This document shows positions 25,648 through 34,883 of a stretch of DNA of 64,000 bases, piece by piece. The stretch is from Bacillota bacterium. GTDB taxonomy: Bacteria; Bacillota; Sulfobacillia; JAMCWA01. The notes under the pieces were generated by a model. It was not told the origin of the DNA. It saw only the letters and a list, made by a program, of their open reading frames with translations, and ran no database searches. The DNA lies in contig JAMCWA010000070.1 of NCBI GenBank assembly GCA_023475165.1, positions 56,001-120,000 of the forward strand. The letters are read 5' to 3'. The stretch's first letter is position 1; each line of letters begins with the position of its first letter. A program made the translations under genes and the position numbers.

Positions 25648-26460
25648 TTACTTCCCCTCAAACCACTTGTCAACCAGCTTCTGATAGGTTCCATTCTCTT
25701 TCAGCGTTTTCAAGGCGCTATTGACGGCCTTCAGGAATTCGGTGTCTTCCTTGCGAATGCCAAAACCGTATTCCTCGACGGTGAGCTGTTTGTCCAGAAC
25801 TTTAAGGATGGGGCGTTTTTGCACGTAAAGCTTAGCTGCCGGCTTTCCGGTGACCACAGCATCAACCCGGCCGTTTTCTAATTCCAGGAACATCTCCGCG
25901 TTCTTCTCCACTTCTACCAGCTTCGCTTCCGGGTAATTCTGCTGCAGGTAAGTGACTGATTTCGTGCCGATCTGGACCGCAATCTTCTTACCCTTAAGGT
26001 CTTCTGGCCCTTTAATGGTGTTGTTATCCTTTTGCACCATGATGACCAAGCCACCTGGGTAATAGGGGTCGGAGAAGTTGATTACCTTCTTCCGCTCGTC
26101 CGTTATATACATGGCCGAGGCGATCATGTCAAATTGCTTCGCCTGAAGCCCGGGGATTAAACCCTTAAAATCGATATCGACGAACTTGACGTCCTTTGCC
26201 CCGATGAGTTTGGCGATTTCTCGCACCAGGTCAATGTCAAAACCGACCATCTGGTTGTTCTCGGTGTACTCAAAAGGAGCGAAAGTGGCATCCGTCCCCA
26301 CGGTGAGTACGCCGGTCTTCTTTATGGCATCAAGGACCGCGTCCGTAGCTGCCGGTTCGCTTGTTTTACTACTGTTGCTACCGGCGGTGCTCCCGCCGCA
26401 ACCGGCAATGACGATTGCCAATAGAACCAGGAGCAGAAGAATTGAGAAACCCCTCTTCAT
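25648..26460 (-). CDS. Polar amino-acid ABC transporter substrate-binding lipoprotein (SBP family 3)
   Basis: A 270-residue lipoprotein receptor. The signal peptide MKRGFSILLLLVLLAIVIAG is followed by the lipid-bearing Cys at 21 and a Ser/Thr linker. The mature domain opens with LTVGTDATFAPFEYTENNQM and has GFDIDLVREIAKLIGAKDVK, then GLIPGLQAKQFDMIASAMYI, the standard ligand-site layout of family 3. It ends NGTYQKLVDKWFEGK. ATG 26460 has AAGGGGTGG upstream. The histidine kinase at 29021 carries a related sensor domain. The ligand is probably a polar amino acid of undefined identity. Confidence 0.94.
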   Translation of the reverse strand: MKRGFSILLLLVLLAIVIAGCGGSTAGSNSSKTSEPAATDAVLDAIKKTGVLTVGTDATFAPFEYTENNQMVGFDIDLVREIAKLIGAKDVKFVDIDFKGLIPGLQAKQFDMIASAMYITDERKKVINFSDPYYPGGLVIMVQKDNNTIKGPEDLKGKKIAVQIGTKSVTYLQQNYPEAKLVEVEKNAEMFLELENGRVDAVVTGKPAAKLYVQKRPILKVLDKQLTVEEYGFGIRKEDTEFLKAVNSALKTLKENGTYQKLVDKWFEGK

Positions 26461-26574
26461 ATAAGCCACCCCTTTCGAAAAATTGGCTAAGGATTGGCCC
26501 AACCCCAGGCCCCTTACCGGCTTCTTTATTGAGCAAAATCCGTGCCACAAGAGAGAGCCGTTAAGCGTAACCAT

Positions 26575-26607
26575 AAAATAGCCCCCACCTTGCAAACAGA
26601 TGGGGGC
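26575..26607 (-). terminator. Terminator-like hairpin in the leader of the amino-acid transporter operon
   Basis: On the minus strand GCCCCCA and TGGGGGC form perfect 7-bp arms around 13 nt, followed by TATTTTAT. It lies about 115 nt upstream of the start codon of the binding-protein gene. The position suggests an attenuator or a terminator protecting the operon from upstream transcription. No T-box or known riboswitch core was recognised in the preceding 100 nt. Confidence 0.55.
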
Positions 26608-26795
26608 GACCCACCGTCCGCGACAAGATTGGCTACCCACATCCTTCACCCCTGCAGCAGAGAAAATTACACCTGTGCCTCTGGAAGCACACAACCCTTA
26701 CCGACATAAAACGGCATAAAAGATAGCGGCAAAAACTGCCGCCCAGGCAATTTCTGCCGCCAGGGATTTACCCCAACATCTTTCTTCATTTTCCC

Positions 26796-26947
26796 GTAAG
26801 CGTCAAACTGTCCCCACCTGGCTTAGTTTTCCGATTTCTAGGATAATCCCCCTAAAGGACGAAGCAGGGGGGGGTTTCTTTATGACCAAAGCTGAACGAC
26901 AAAAGGAATGAGAGGCCAGGATTGCCGAATATCGATCCAACGGCTAA
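26796..26947 (+). mobile_element. IS66-family left-end remnant with disrupted tnpA start
   Basis: GTAAGCGTCAAACTGTCCCC resembles the GTAAGCG terminus of IS66-family elements. 80 bp further, after a G-rich ribosome site, ATG 26882 starts MTKAERQKE, a stop (TGA 26909-26911), then EARIAEYRSNG and a second stop. This matches the first 20 residues of the IS66 accessory protein TnpA, with a nonsense codon. The rest of the element is gone. The remaining 26461-26795 region holds only the hairpin described above. Confidence 0.55.
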
Positions 26948-26991
26948 GCATAGCCTTTGTTACTCGCAAAAACCCCCTTTAAAGCCTACGT

Positions 26992-27165
26992 TTAAGGGTT
27001 ATTTCTCATCCAGGTCCGAATGACAGAAAGTACTTCTTTTAAATCAGTCTCAGACGAGGCCAGTACGTTTCTCTCGATATTAACATGCTTGTGATGTGGG
27101 TAGGTTTCTATCTCCGGCCAATGCGGTGCATTGTCCCATCGAGAACCTCTAATCGCTTCTGCCAC
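26992..27165 (-). pseudogene. DUF6516/TumE-type toxin, N-terminally truncated
   Basis: The frame reads RGSRWDNAPHWPEIETYPHH, then KHVNIERNVLASSETDLKEV and LSVIRTWMRNNP. The RWDNAPHHPE and PHHKHV blocks are diagnostic of the C-terminal half of DUF6516 (TumE-like) toxins. Intact members have 50 or more residues ahead of this block, which are missing. A GTG at 27165 could start a 57-residue product. It overlaps the last codons of the preceding antitoxin-like gene in another frame, unlike a normal short overlap, pointing to a deletion that fused the two genes. Confidence 0.6.
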
Positions 27166-27440
27166 AAAGCGAGGGCATTTTCTGCAAACTCCCAGTCCAT
27201 CAAGTCGTTTTCTTCTTCAAAGATTTCCGCTCCAACATTACTATTCACCTTGCGTTGAAATTCCTCGAATGTCTGGTCATATTTCTTCCTGAATTTTGCA
27301 CATTCGCGTTCATATCTACTAATCTTTGCAAGGGCGACCATTAAAGAAATCTCGCGAGTAGCCTCCTTCTCAGAAGCAAAACCGCCTTCGGCCAGAGTGC
27401 GGGCAATCACCTGATTAAGCTCAAAATTAAAACTCTCCAT
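27108..27440 (-). CDS. Antitoxin-like partner of a DUF6516 toxin (hypothetical)
   Basis: A 110-residue, strongly helical acidic protein: SLMVALAKISRYERECAKFR, then KKYDQTFEEFQRKVNSNVGA, and NDLMDWEFAENALALWQKRL. Proteins with this YERECxxFxxKYxxxFEEF and LMDWE pattern commonly precede DUF6516 genes in thermophilic bacteria and archaea (recalled). The last 11 residues (LDGTMHRIGRR) are read from DNA that belongs to the toxin gene in another frame, so the native C-terminus is probably lost. No ribosome site is strong. Confidence 0.6.
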   Translation of the reverse strand: MESFNFELNQVIARTLAEGGFASEKEATREISLMVALAKISRYERECAKFRKKYDQTFEEFQRKVNSNVGAEIFEEENDLMDWEFAENALALWQKRLEVLDGTMHRIGRR

Positions 27441-27539
27441 TTGGACTTCACCACCCTTTTAAGGCCAATTTAATATCCTTCCTGGTCAATACTTCCCTTT
27501 AAATTATATCATGTTTAATTTTGGGGCAATAACCGAATA

Positions 27540-28946
27540 TCACTTTTTCCCCCACCGTCTCAGCTTCTCGCGCAAACCGCGTTCGCTTATGCCCAGAACC
27601 CGGGCCGTCTCCCGTCGGTTGCCACCGTAGCTTTCCAGGGTGATCTCAATGGCGCGCCGCTCAAGTGTTTCGAGCGTTTCCCCGACGTAGCCGATTATTG
27701 GCCGGGAAGACGGAGACGCATTTGGGCCGTTCGGGAGACGCGATGCGCTCCGGGTTCGGGCGCCCTCTTCGGCTGGCCGGGCGCCAGACGGCAGTAAGGG
27801 GAAATCCTCCAGGCGCAGGCCTTGGCCCCGGGCGAGAGCCACGGCTCGTTCGATCATATTCTCCAGCTCGCGCACGTTTCCGGGGAAAACATACTCTTTC
27901 ATGCGGAGCAAGACTTCCGGCGCCACGGAGTGGACATGCCGGCCAAAGGCCTGGGTATATTTCTCCAGGAAGAACTTGACCAGGAAGGATATTAAATTGG
28001 TCCGCTCCCGTAGAGGGGGCACGGCGATGCTGATGACGTTTAAACGATAGTAGAGGTCTTCGCGGAACTGGCCGGCCCGCACCGCCTCCGGAAGGTCGCG
28101 ATTGGTGGCGGCGATGATACGGACATCGGCCCGATAGCGGTCATTGGAACCTAGCGGCACCACCTCTTTATCCTGGATTAACCGAAGGATCTTGGCCTGC
28201 AGGGCCAGGTCCAATTCGGCGATTTCGTCCAGAAAGAGGGTTCCCTGGTTAGCCAGCAAAAAACGTCCTTTCCTCGAACGGAAAGCTCCAGAAAAGGCCC
28301 CCCGTTCATAGCCAAAGAGCTCCGCTTCCAGTAGTTCACGGGGGATGGCGGCACAATTAATGACCTCGAAATTGTGTTCACGCCTGTTCCCAAGAAAATG
28401 AATGGCCCTGGCCACCAGCTCTTTACCCGTACCGCTCTCCCCAGTAATGAGGACATTGGAGTTTATGTCCTTCACCCGGTGGATCAAATCAAAAACCCTG
28501 GCCATGGCCGGCGAGCGGCCGACGATCCCGCCCACGTTGTAAGTCTTCAGGAGTTCTTCCCGCAAGCGGTCAACCCGTCCGTTGAGCTCAAGGAATTCGC
28601 GGGCGCGGGCCAGCAACAGGCGCAGCTCACCGAGCTCGATGGGCTTGGTAACGTAATAAAAGGCTCCGGCCCGCATGGCTTCCACCGAAGAGCGGATGGT
28701 CCCGTAAGCCGTCATGATGATCACCAGCGTCTCGGGCCATTTCTGCCGTATTTCCTGGAGCAAGTCCAGGCCGTCGGCATCACCCAGACGCAAATCCAAA
28801 AGGACGAGGCCGAACTCTTCCCCCTCCAAAAGTTGAAGCGCGGCCGCGGAGGACAGAGCCCAGCGCACGCGATATTCATCTTCTAAAGCAAAGGCCAAAG
28901 AGGAACAAATCGCCTCTTCATCGTCGATAATGAGCAATTTCTCCAT
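27540..28946 (-). CDS. Sigma-54-dependent response regulator, NtrC family
   Basis: A 468-residue activator. The receiver domain covers 1-120 with the phospho-acceptor Asp in GLVLLDLRLGDADG. The AAA+ domain has Walker A GESGTGKE (about 168-175), the sigma-54 loop as GAFSGA (instead of GAFTGA, about 218) and Walker B GTLFLDEIAELD. The C-terminal Fis-type helix-turn-helix reads NRRETARVLGISERGLREKL. It is the partner of the kinase 75 bp upstream and probably activates the amino-acid transporter or a catabolic gene from a -24/-12 promoter. Its ribosome site (GAGGTG) lies in a duplicated copy of the kinase gene end. Confidence 0.95.
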   Translation of the reverse strand: MEKLLIIDDEEAICSSLAFALEDEYRVRWALSSAAALQLLEGEEFGLVLLDLRLGDADGLDLLQEIRQKWPETLVIIMTAYGTIRSSVEAMRAGAFYYVTKPIELGELRLLLARAREFLELNGRVDRLREELLKTYNVGGIVGRSPAMARVFDLIHRVKDINSNVLITGESGTGKELVARAIHFLGNRREHNFEVINCAAIPRELLEAELFGYERGAFSGAFRSRKGRFLLANQGTLFLDEIAELDLALQAKILRLIQDKEVVPLGSNDRYRADVRIIAATNRDLPEAVRAGQFREDLYYRLNVISIAVPPLRERTNLISFLVKFFLEKYTQAFGRHVHSVAPEVLLRMKEYVFPGNVRELENMIERAVALARGQGLRLEDFPLLPSGARPAEEGARTRSASRLPNGPNASPSSRPIIGYVGETLETLERRAIEITLESYGGNRRETARVLGISERGLREKLRRWGKK

Positions 28947-28949
28947 CGG

Positions 28950-29056
28950 TCACACCTCAACCCCCGGTAACTCCAGCGTGACGGTATAACCTAGCGCGAC
29001 GTATTTGGCGGGCTGGTGGGTCACACCTCAGCCCCCGGTAACTCCAGCGTCACCCG
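28950..29056. repeat. 71-bp tandem duplication of the histidine kinase gene end
   Basis: TCACACCTCA plus CCCCCGGTAACTCCAGCGT occurs at 28950-28980 and again at 29021-29051 with one or two mismatches. The second copy is the true end of the kinase gene. The first supplies the ribosome site of the response regulator. The 71-bp offset has opened a gap between genes that probably once overlapped. Confidence 0.88.
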
Positions 29057-31144
29057 GGTACCCTGTCCCGGCCAGCTGGCCAGAGTGATCTCGCCGCCGT
29101 TTTCCTTCACCAGCTGGTAACTGACATAAAGCCCCAGCCCGATCCCATCCCTTTTGGTGGTGAAAAACGGCTCAAAAGCACGCTCCTGCTCCTCCGCGGT
29201 CATTCCGCGACCGTCGTCCTCGACCGACAGGGCCACCTTTGGCCCGATCCTTTTTGCGGCAAACCGGAGGTGACCGCCGGGAGCGGTGGCCGCCAGACTG
29301 TTCAAGATCAGATTGATCAAAACCTGCCTGAGCTGGCTGTGGTCAGCCCGCACGCGAACATCGTCGCTAATGCTCATTTCGACGGCGATGCCCTTTTGCC
29401 GGATTTCTTTGGTGAAGAGGGCAAGAGTGCTTTGGATAAGCTCAGTCACCCGGCACTCTTCGATCTGAGGGGGACGCGGCCGGGAATAATCCAAAAGATC
29501 GGAAATCAAAAGGTTCAGCCGGTCAATTTCCGCCGGAATGTGTCTTGACGCTTCCTCCCGGAAATGCGGTTTATCGAACTTGACCGGTAACAGTTCGGCA
29601 AATGTTTTCAAGGCGGTCAACGGGTTGCGAATTTCGTGGGCCAGGGCGGCCACCAGACGGCCGACGGTCTCCATCTTGTCTTCCTGGATCAAACGTTGGG
29701 CGATGAGCTTGTCGGCGGTGATGTCCCGGAGGATGACCACTGCTCCCAAGACCTGGCCAGCCTCATCGCGCAGGGGAGAAACGTTATAGCGGAAGATGCG
29801 CGGAGACGCAGCCAAGCCGGTCGGATTGGCCACCGCATCGCGACTTGAATCGTCACGAGGTTCAGGGGCACCCGGCTCTCGGCCGTTACCAGCCTGATTT
29901 GACCTGTTCGCAGCACCGGATTCAGTCACCCGCCAATCCGCCTGGGCTAAAGCCACCTCTTTTTCGCGGCCAATGAACTCCTGACCACTTTGCAAGGTGG
30001 CCAGGAGGTCTTCCTCACCGAGGAAGGCCAATAAGGTGGTCGCGCGGTAATGCTGCCCAACCAGTTCCGAGCCCACCAATTGGCGGGCCCGGGCGTTGGC
30101 CGAGAGGATGACGCCATGGCGATCTAAGGTGACGATGCCAATGTAGACGCTGTTCAGGATTTGCTCCTTCAGACGGTTGCTCTCCTCTATTTCGCCTGCC
30201 TGTTCCCGCAGCCTCTGGTTCAAAAACTCCAGTTCACGCGTGCGCCGCTTCACCTCCTGGCGCAGGAGCTGATTCCAGCGCCAGATGCCAAAGCTCACCA
30301 CCAGGACGATGAGGGTGGCTAAGAGCACAAAATAAAGGATTTTGCGGAGACGATCCGCCTTGTCCTCGATGGTCTCCCCGAACCACTTGAAGTAGATTTT
30401 ATCGTAAGTTCCATTCTCCTTTATCCTCCGTAAACCGGCGTTAAACACCTTCAGGATTTCCTGATCTCCCCGGCGGACGGCCAGACCATACGGGGTGGGG
30501 TTGATGGGCTCACCGACTATCTTCACCTGGCCGTAAGCCTGCTTTTTCCCCAAGAAGTACAAACCAGTCAAGCGGTTCCCCACAAAGGCATCCACCTTGC
30601 CGGCTAAAAGAAGATCAAGAGCCTCTTCCTGATTCTCGGTTACCGTGAGGCGAACCCTGGCCATGGGTTGCAAAAGGTCATAGGCGAAATCCCCCTTTTG
30701 TACGGCCACCTTGTTACCGCTTAGATCCTCCAGATCGATGATGAAATGGTTATCGACCCGCACAAAGATGGCCTGGGAACTGGTCAAGTAGGGATCGGAA
30801 AAATCGTAAACTTTTTGCCGGTCCGGGGTCAGCTTCATTCCCTGGATGGCATCGACCCGTCCCTCCTGCAAGGCCTTTTGCGCCTCGCTCCAGGGCATGG
30901 GCACCAATTCAATGTCCAGCCCCATCTCGATGGCCACGGCATGGAGGAGATCGACGTTGAATCCCTTGTAAGCACCGTTTTCGGCCAGGAATTCGTAAGG
31001 CGGGAAATTGTTGTCCCCAGCGATGCGCAGGGTGCGCAGGAAAACAGGCGGGCGCTCAGAGGTATGGGCAACGCCCGACAAAAGAGGCAACGAAAAAGAA
31101 AAGAGAAGAGCTATCACCAAAAAACGAAAGTGGGATCTGGCCAT
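29021..31144 (-). CDS. Sensor histidine kinase with extracellular amino-acid-binding domain
   Basis: A 707-residue membrane kinase. A signal/anchor helix precedes an SBP family 3 sensor domain (about 30-265: RIAGDNNFPPYEFLAENGAY, then YKGFNVDLLHAVAIEMGL, ending NGTYDKIYFKWFG). Then come a transmembrane helix (ILYFVLLATLIVLVVSFGIW), a coiled-coil, a PAS domain (ILNSVYIGIVTLDRHGVILS), HisKA with the phospho-His in LAHEIRNPLTALK, and HATPase with NLILNSLAA, DDGRGM and GIGLGLYVS. ATG 31144 is preferred; a TTG 13 codons upstream has poor spacing. It probably senses the same amino acid as the neighbouring importer and signals to the NtrC-type regulator. Confidence 0.93.
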   Translation of the reverse strand: MARSHFRFLVIALLFSFSLPLLSGVAHTSERPPVFLRTLRIAGDNNFPPYEFLAENGAYKGFNVDLLHAVAIEMGLDIELVPMPWSEAQKALQEGRVDAIQGMKLTPDRQKVYDFSDPYLTSSQAIFVRVDNHFIIDLEDLSGNKVAVQKGDFAYDLLQPMARVRLTVTENQEEALDLLLAGKVDAFVGNRLTGLYFLGKKQAYGQVKIVGEPINPTPYGLAVRRGDQEILKVFNAGLRRIKENGTYDKIYFKWFGETIEDKADRLRKILYFVLLATLIVLVVSFGIWRWNQLLRQEVKRRTRELEFLNQRLREQAGEIEESNRLKEQILNSVYIGIVTLDRHGVILSANARARQLVGSELVGQHYRATTLLAFLGEEDLLATLQSGQEFIGREKEVALAQADWRVTESGAANRSNQAGNGREPGAPEPRDDSSRDAVANPTGLAASPRIFRYNVSPLRDEAGQVLGAVVILRDITADKLIAQRLIQEDKMETVGRLVAALAHEIRNPLTALKTFAELLPVKFDKPHFREEASRHIPAEIDRLNLLISDLLDYSRPRPPQIEECRVTELIQSTLALFTKEIRQKGIAVEMSISDDVRVRADHSQLRQVLINLILNSLAATAPGGHLRFAAKRIGPKVALSVEDDGRGMTAEEQERAFEPFFTTKRDGIGLGLYVSYQLVKENGGEITLASWPGQGTRVTLELPGAEV

Positions 31145-31228
31145 TGTCTTTCCCAATCCTCGTCCAGCGAGGACGTTCGCCAACCTTCCTGAATTCTTAC
31201 ATCGGGCCTAGCGGATCATTCCCGCCCG

Positions 31229-31310
31229 TGCTGGCGAGGGTGGCTGATCCACAAGGAAACCTCGTCCTGGGGAGAGTGGGCTGATCCAGAAGGGAAGCTC
31301 GTGCTGGGGG
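31229..31310. repeat. Imperfect 38-bp tandem repeat in the spacer before the kinase gene
   Basis: GTGCTGGCGAGGGTGGCTGATCC with its following 15 bases recurs as GTCCTGGGGAGAGTGGGCTG and a partial third copy GTGCTGGGGG. The 252-bp spacer (31145-31396) also carries two GGATCxTTCCCGC copies at its ends. No gene is present. Confidence 0.65.
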
Positions 31311-31396
31311 TAGCCCCACATGAAGTGGCAAACTTCTGCTGACGGAGTCACCTAACCCGGGTTCCAGTCCCGGGGCAGTGATAACCGCGGAGTTTC

Positions 31397-32491
31397 TTAG
31401 AGACCCGTGGCTGGATCGTTCCCGCGCGTCCCCTCTTCGCTCTCCCTTCCCTCGCCGGAAACCACGCCGCGCCAATAATTCAATATGTCACGCAGTGACC
31501 CTTCAAGGGTATGGCGGGGTTCCCAGCCGGTAGCCTGCCGAAAAGAGGAAGCATCCCCGACGAGGGTCGGCACTTCCACCGGACGCAAGCGAGCAGGGTC
31601 GACGCTTACCCGAATTGGCCGCCTAGCCAGGGCTAGGAGGATGTCCAGCACCTGGCGGATCTGGTAACTCCGGCCCGAGGCGAGGTTATAAACGCGCCCA
31701 GGTTCGGCACGGGACAGGGCAAGAAGATAGGCGGAGACCACATCGCGCACATCGAGGAAATCCCGCTCGGCTCCGAGGTTGCCAACGACAATTTCTGCCG
31801 GCGCCAGGCCGGCTTCGATCCGCGCAATTTGAAAAGCAAAATCACTGGCGACAAAGCCCAATGCCTGCCCCGGTCCGATATGGTTGAACGGCCGGAGGTG
31901 AATGGCGTTTAAGCCGTACTGCCGGTAAAATTGCATGGCCAAATGCCCTTGGGCGAGCTTACTGATACCATAAGGATTGACCGGTTTGGTTGGGTGATCT
32001 TCGGTGATCGGTAATGACCTCGGAGGACCATACTCTTCACTGGAGCCGATGCTGAGCAGAATCCCGCCCGGGTTTAACTTGGCGAAAGCGGAAAATAGGT
32101 TCAGGCTACCAATGATGTTCGTTTCCAGCACCGATCCTGGCTCCTGCCAGGATCGCTGAACAGAACTGATGGCAGCAAGATGAATGACGGCCTCTGGTTG
32201 GACCTCTCGGACTACTCGTTCTACTGCCGCCTGGTCTCTGATGTCCATTTGGATGGAGGACCAGGTACCCCTTTGCGGTGACGCGGTTCCCAGGTCTTCA
32301 TGCCCTCTACTCAGCTCGTTAGAAGACTGGGATTGGATTAAAGACCAAGAAAAATCCCCTTCTCCTGAAGATCCACTCCGCTTGGTAAGCCCGTTGGAGT
32401 GAGTGCCCCAGACCTCATGTCCTGCGGCCAGCAAGGACGGAATTAGATACCGCCCGACAAATCCACTGGCCCCAGTTACGAGTACCTTCAT
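31397..32491 (-). CDS. rmd: GDP-4-dehydro-6-deoxy-D-mannose reductase (Rmd-like NAD-dependent epimerase/dehydratase)
   Basis: A 364-residue extended short-chain dehydrogenase. It has the NAD(P)-binding GASGFVGRYL (residues 7-16), the catalytic Ser/Tyr/Lys set in ILLSIGSSEEYG and NPYGISKLAQGH, and the LRPFNHIGPGQALGFVASDF stretch typical of Rmd, which reduces the Gmd product to GDP-D-rhamnose. GDP-6-deoxy-talose or L-fucose formation is an alternative. It is about 50 residues longer than usual because of a Ser/Gly-rich insert at about 33-78 between the second strand and the DIRD motif, and a loose C-terminal tail. It is the last gene of the exopolysaccharide locus. Confidence 0.85.
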   Translation of the reverse strand: MKVLVTGASGFVGRYLIPSLLAAGHEVWGTHSNGLTKRSGSSGEGDFSWSLIQSQSSNELSRGHEDLGTASPQRGTWSSIQMDIRDQAAVERVVREVQPEAVIHLAAISSVQRSWQEPGSVLETNIIGSLNLFSAFAKLNPGGILLSIGSSEEYGPPRSLPITEDHPTKPVNPYGISKLAQGHLAMQFYRQYGLNAIHLRPFNHIGPGQALGFVASDFAFQIARIEAGLAPAEIVVGNLGAERDFLDVRDVVSAYLLALSRAEPGRVYNLASGRSYQIRQVLDILLALARRPIRVSVDPARLRPVEVPTLVGDASSFRQATGWEPRHTLEGSLRDILNYWRGVVSGEGRESEEGTRGNDPATGL

Positions 32492-32620
32492 CAGCCCACC
32501 CCTGTTCCTGGATCAATCTATCATTTCGCAACCATGAACCCCGCCCGAAAAGCTTGCTCCTGACTCTATAGGGTTCGAGGGCACAATATACCCAGCCTTC
32601 TCGCGAGCACCGCCCTTAGA

Positions 32621-33646
<1,026 letters not shown>

Positions 33647-33722
33647 TCACTAAAAAACTGTTATTTTTGGAATTTGGGGCCACTGATTTTGTGGACCCTC
33701 GTATCGGTTAAGCGGCATTAAG

Positions 33723-34883
33723 CTAACCTATAATCCTTCCCGAGTCCCTCTTTTCCCTGAACTCCAACCATTTCTCTTGGACAAAATTAGCGATTTCCCT
33801 TTTAAACCTCTCTTTACTGAAACGCTCGGCGTTCCTACGTAAGACAGCGGGTTGGAAATTGCCTTCCCAGCCCAAGAACTGCCGAATTGCAGAAGACAAA
33901 GATTCCACACTTTGTTCTGCAAAATGAACACCAGTAGCTACGGACCAATTCCTTCCATCGGCCGGGATCACAGTTTCGACTGCACCGCCCCTGCCATAGG
34001 CAATAACCGGTGTCCCACAGGCCTGAGCTTCAACAGGCACAATCCCAAAGTCCTCCTCAGCCGCAAAGATAACCGCCCGGGCGCGTTCCATTAGGTCGGC
34101 CACCGCACTATCGTCCTGATAGCCCAGAAACTGCACCCTTTTTCCAGCCAAACGGCGGCATTCATTTAATTGCGGCCCGTCGCCCACGACCACGAGAGGG
34201 ACTCCGATCTTAGTTAAAGCGGCCACCACAAGATCAGCCTTTTTGTAAGGCACCAAACGGGAGATGAAGAGAAAATAATCGTCCTTCTTTTCCGTCAGCT
34301 TAAACCTGTCCAAGGATACGGGGGGGTAGATAACCGTCGCCTCGCGTCGGTATATTCTCCAGATGCGTCGAGCAGTATATCGGGAGTTAGCAATAAAATA
34401 ATCAACCCGGTTAGCTGCCGATGTATCCCACATGCGTAGATAGTTCAGAAAGGTCTTAGCGATAGTGCCTTTTAAACCCCGCTCTAACCGGTTCTCCCTT
34501 AGATACTGGTGCGTAAGATCCCAGATGTAGCGCATCGGAGTATGATTGTAGCAAATATGAAGCTGATCCGACCTCGTTAAGACACCTTTGGCCGCCGCGT
34601 GGCTACTGGATAAGATCACATCGTAAGCCGAAAGATCGAACTGCTCTATGGCCAACGGGAAAAAAGGCAGGTACCGACGATACCACTTCGTGGCTTTCGG
34701 AAAACGCTGTAGGAAAGAAGCGTAAACTTGACCCTGGTCAAACCCAAGTTGGCGAATACTCTTTTCACTAAAGACCAGTGTATAAAGGGGGGCCTCAGGC
34801 CAAAGCTCGCGAAACACTTCCAGGCAGCGCTCAGCGCCGCCAAGGGTTATGACCCAGTCGTGAACGAGGGCTATTTTGCTCAT
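33723..34883 (-). CDS. Glycosyltransferase family 4 (WbaZ-like mannosyltransferase type)
   Basis: A 386-residue GT-B glycosyltransferase. The N-terminal acceptor half begins IALVHDWVITLGGAERCLEV, the typical WbaZ-like opening. The donor half contains YFLFISRLVPYKKADLVVAA, VVVGDGPQLN and the EX7E catalytic/donor site in EEDFGIVPVEAQACGTPVIA. Such enzymes often transfer mannose or rhamnose from GDP-sugars, which fits the GDP-mannose-derived sugars made here. Its start overlaps the next upstream gene by 4 bp. Confidence 0.9.
   Translation of the reverse strand: MSKIALVHDWVITLGGAERCLEVFRELWPEAPLYTLVFSEKSIRQLGFDQGQVYASFLQRFPKATKWYRRYLPFFPLAIEQFDLSAYDVILSSSHAAAKGVLTRSDQLHICYNHTPMRYIWDLTHQYLRENRLERGLKGTIAKTFLNYLRMWDTSAANRVDYFIANSRYTARRIWRIYRREATVIYPPVSLDRFKLTEKKDDYFLFISRLVPYKKADLVVAALTKIGVPLVVVGDGPQLNECRRLAGKRVQFLGYQDDSAVADLMERARAVIFAAEEDFGIVPVEAQACGTPVIAYGRGGAVETVIPADGRNWSVATGVHFAEQSVESLSSAIRQFLGWEGNFQPAVLRRNAERFSKERFKREIANFVQEKWLEFREKRDSGRIIG

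Noticed and set aside
26461..26700. T-box or amino-acid riboswitch in the leader
   Set aside because: Only a terminator hairpin is seen; the T-box GGTGGNACCGCG block and lysine riboswitch core are absent.
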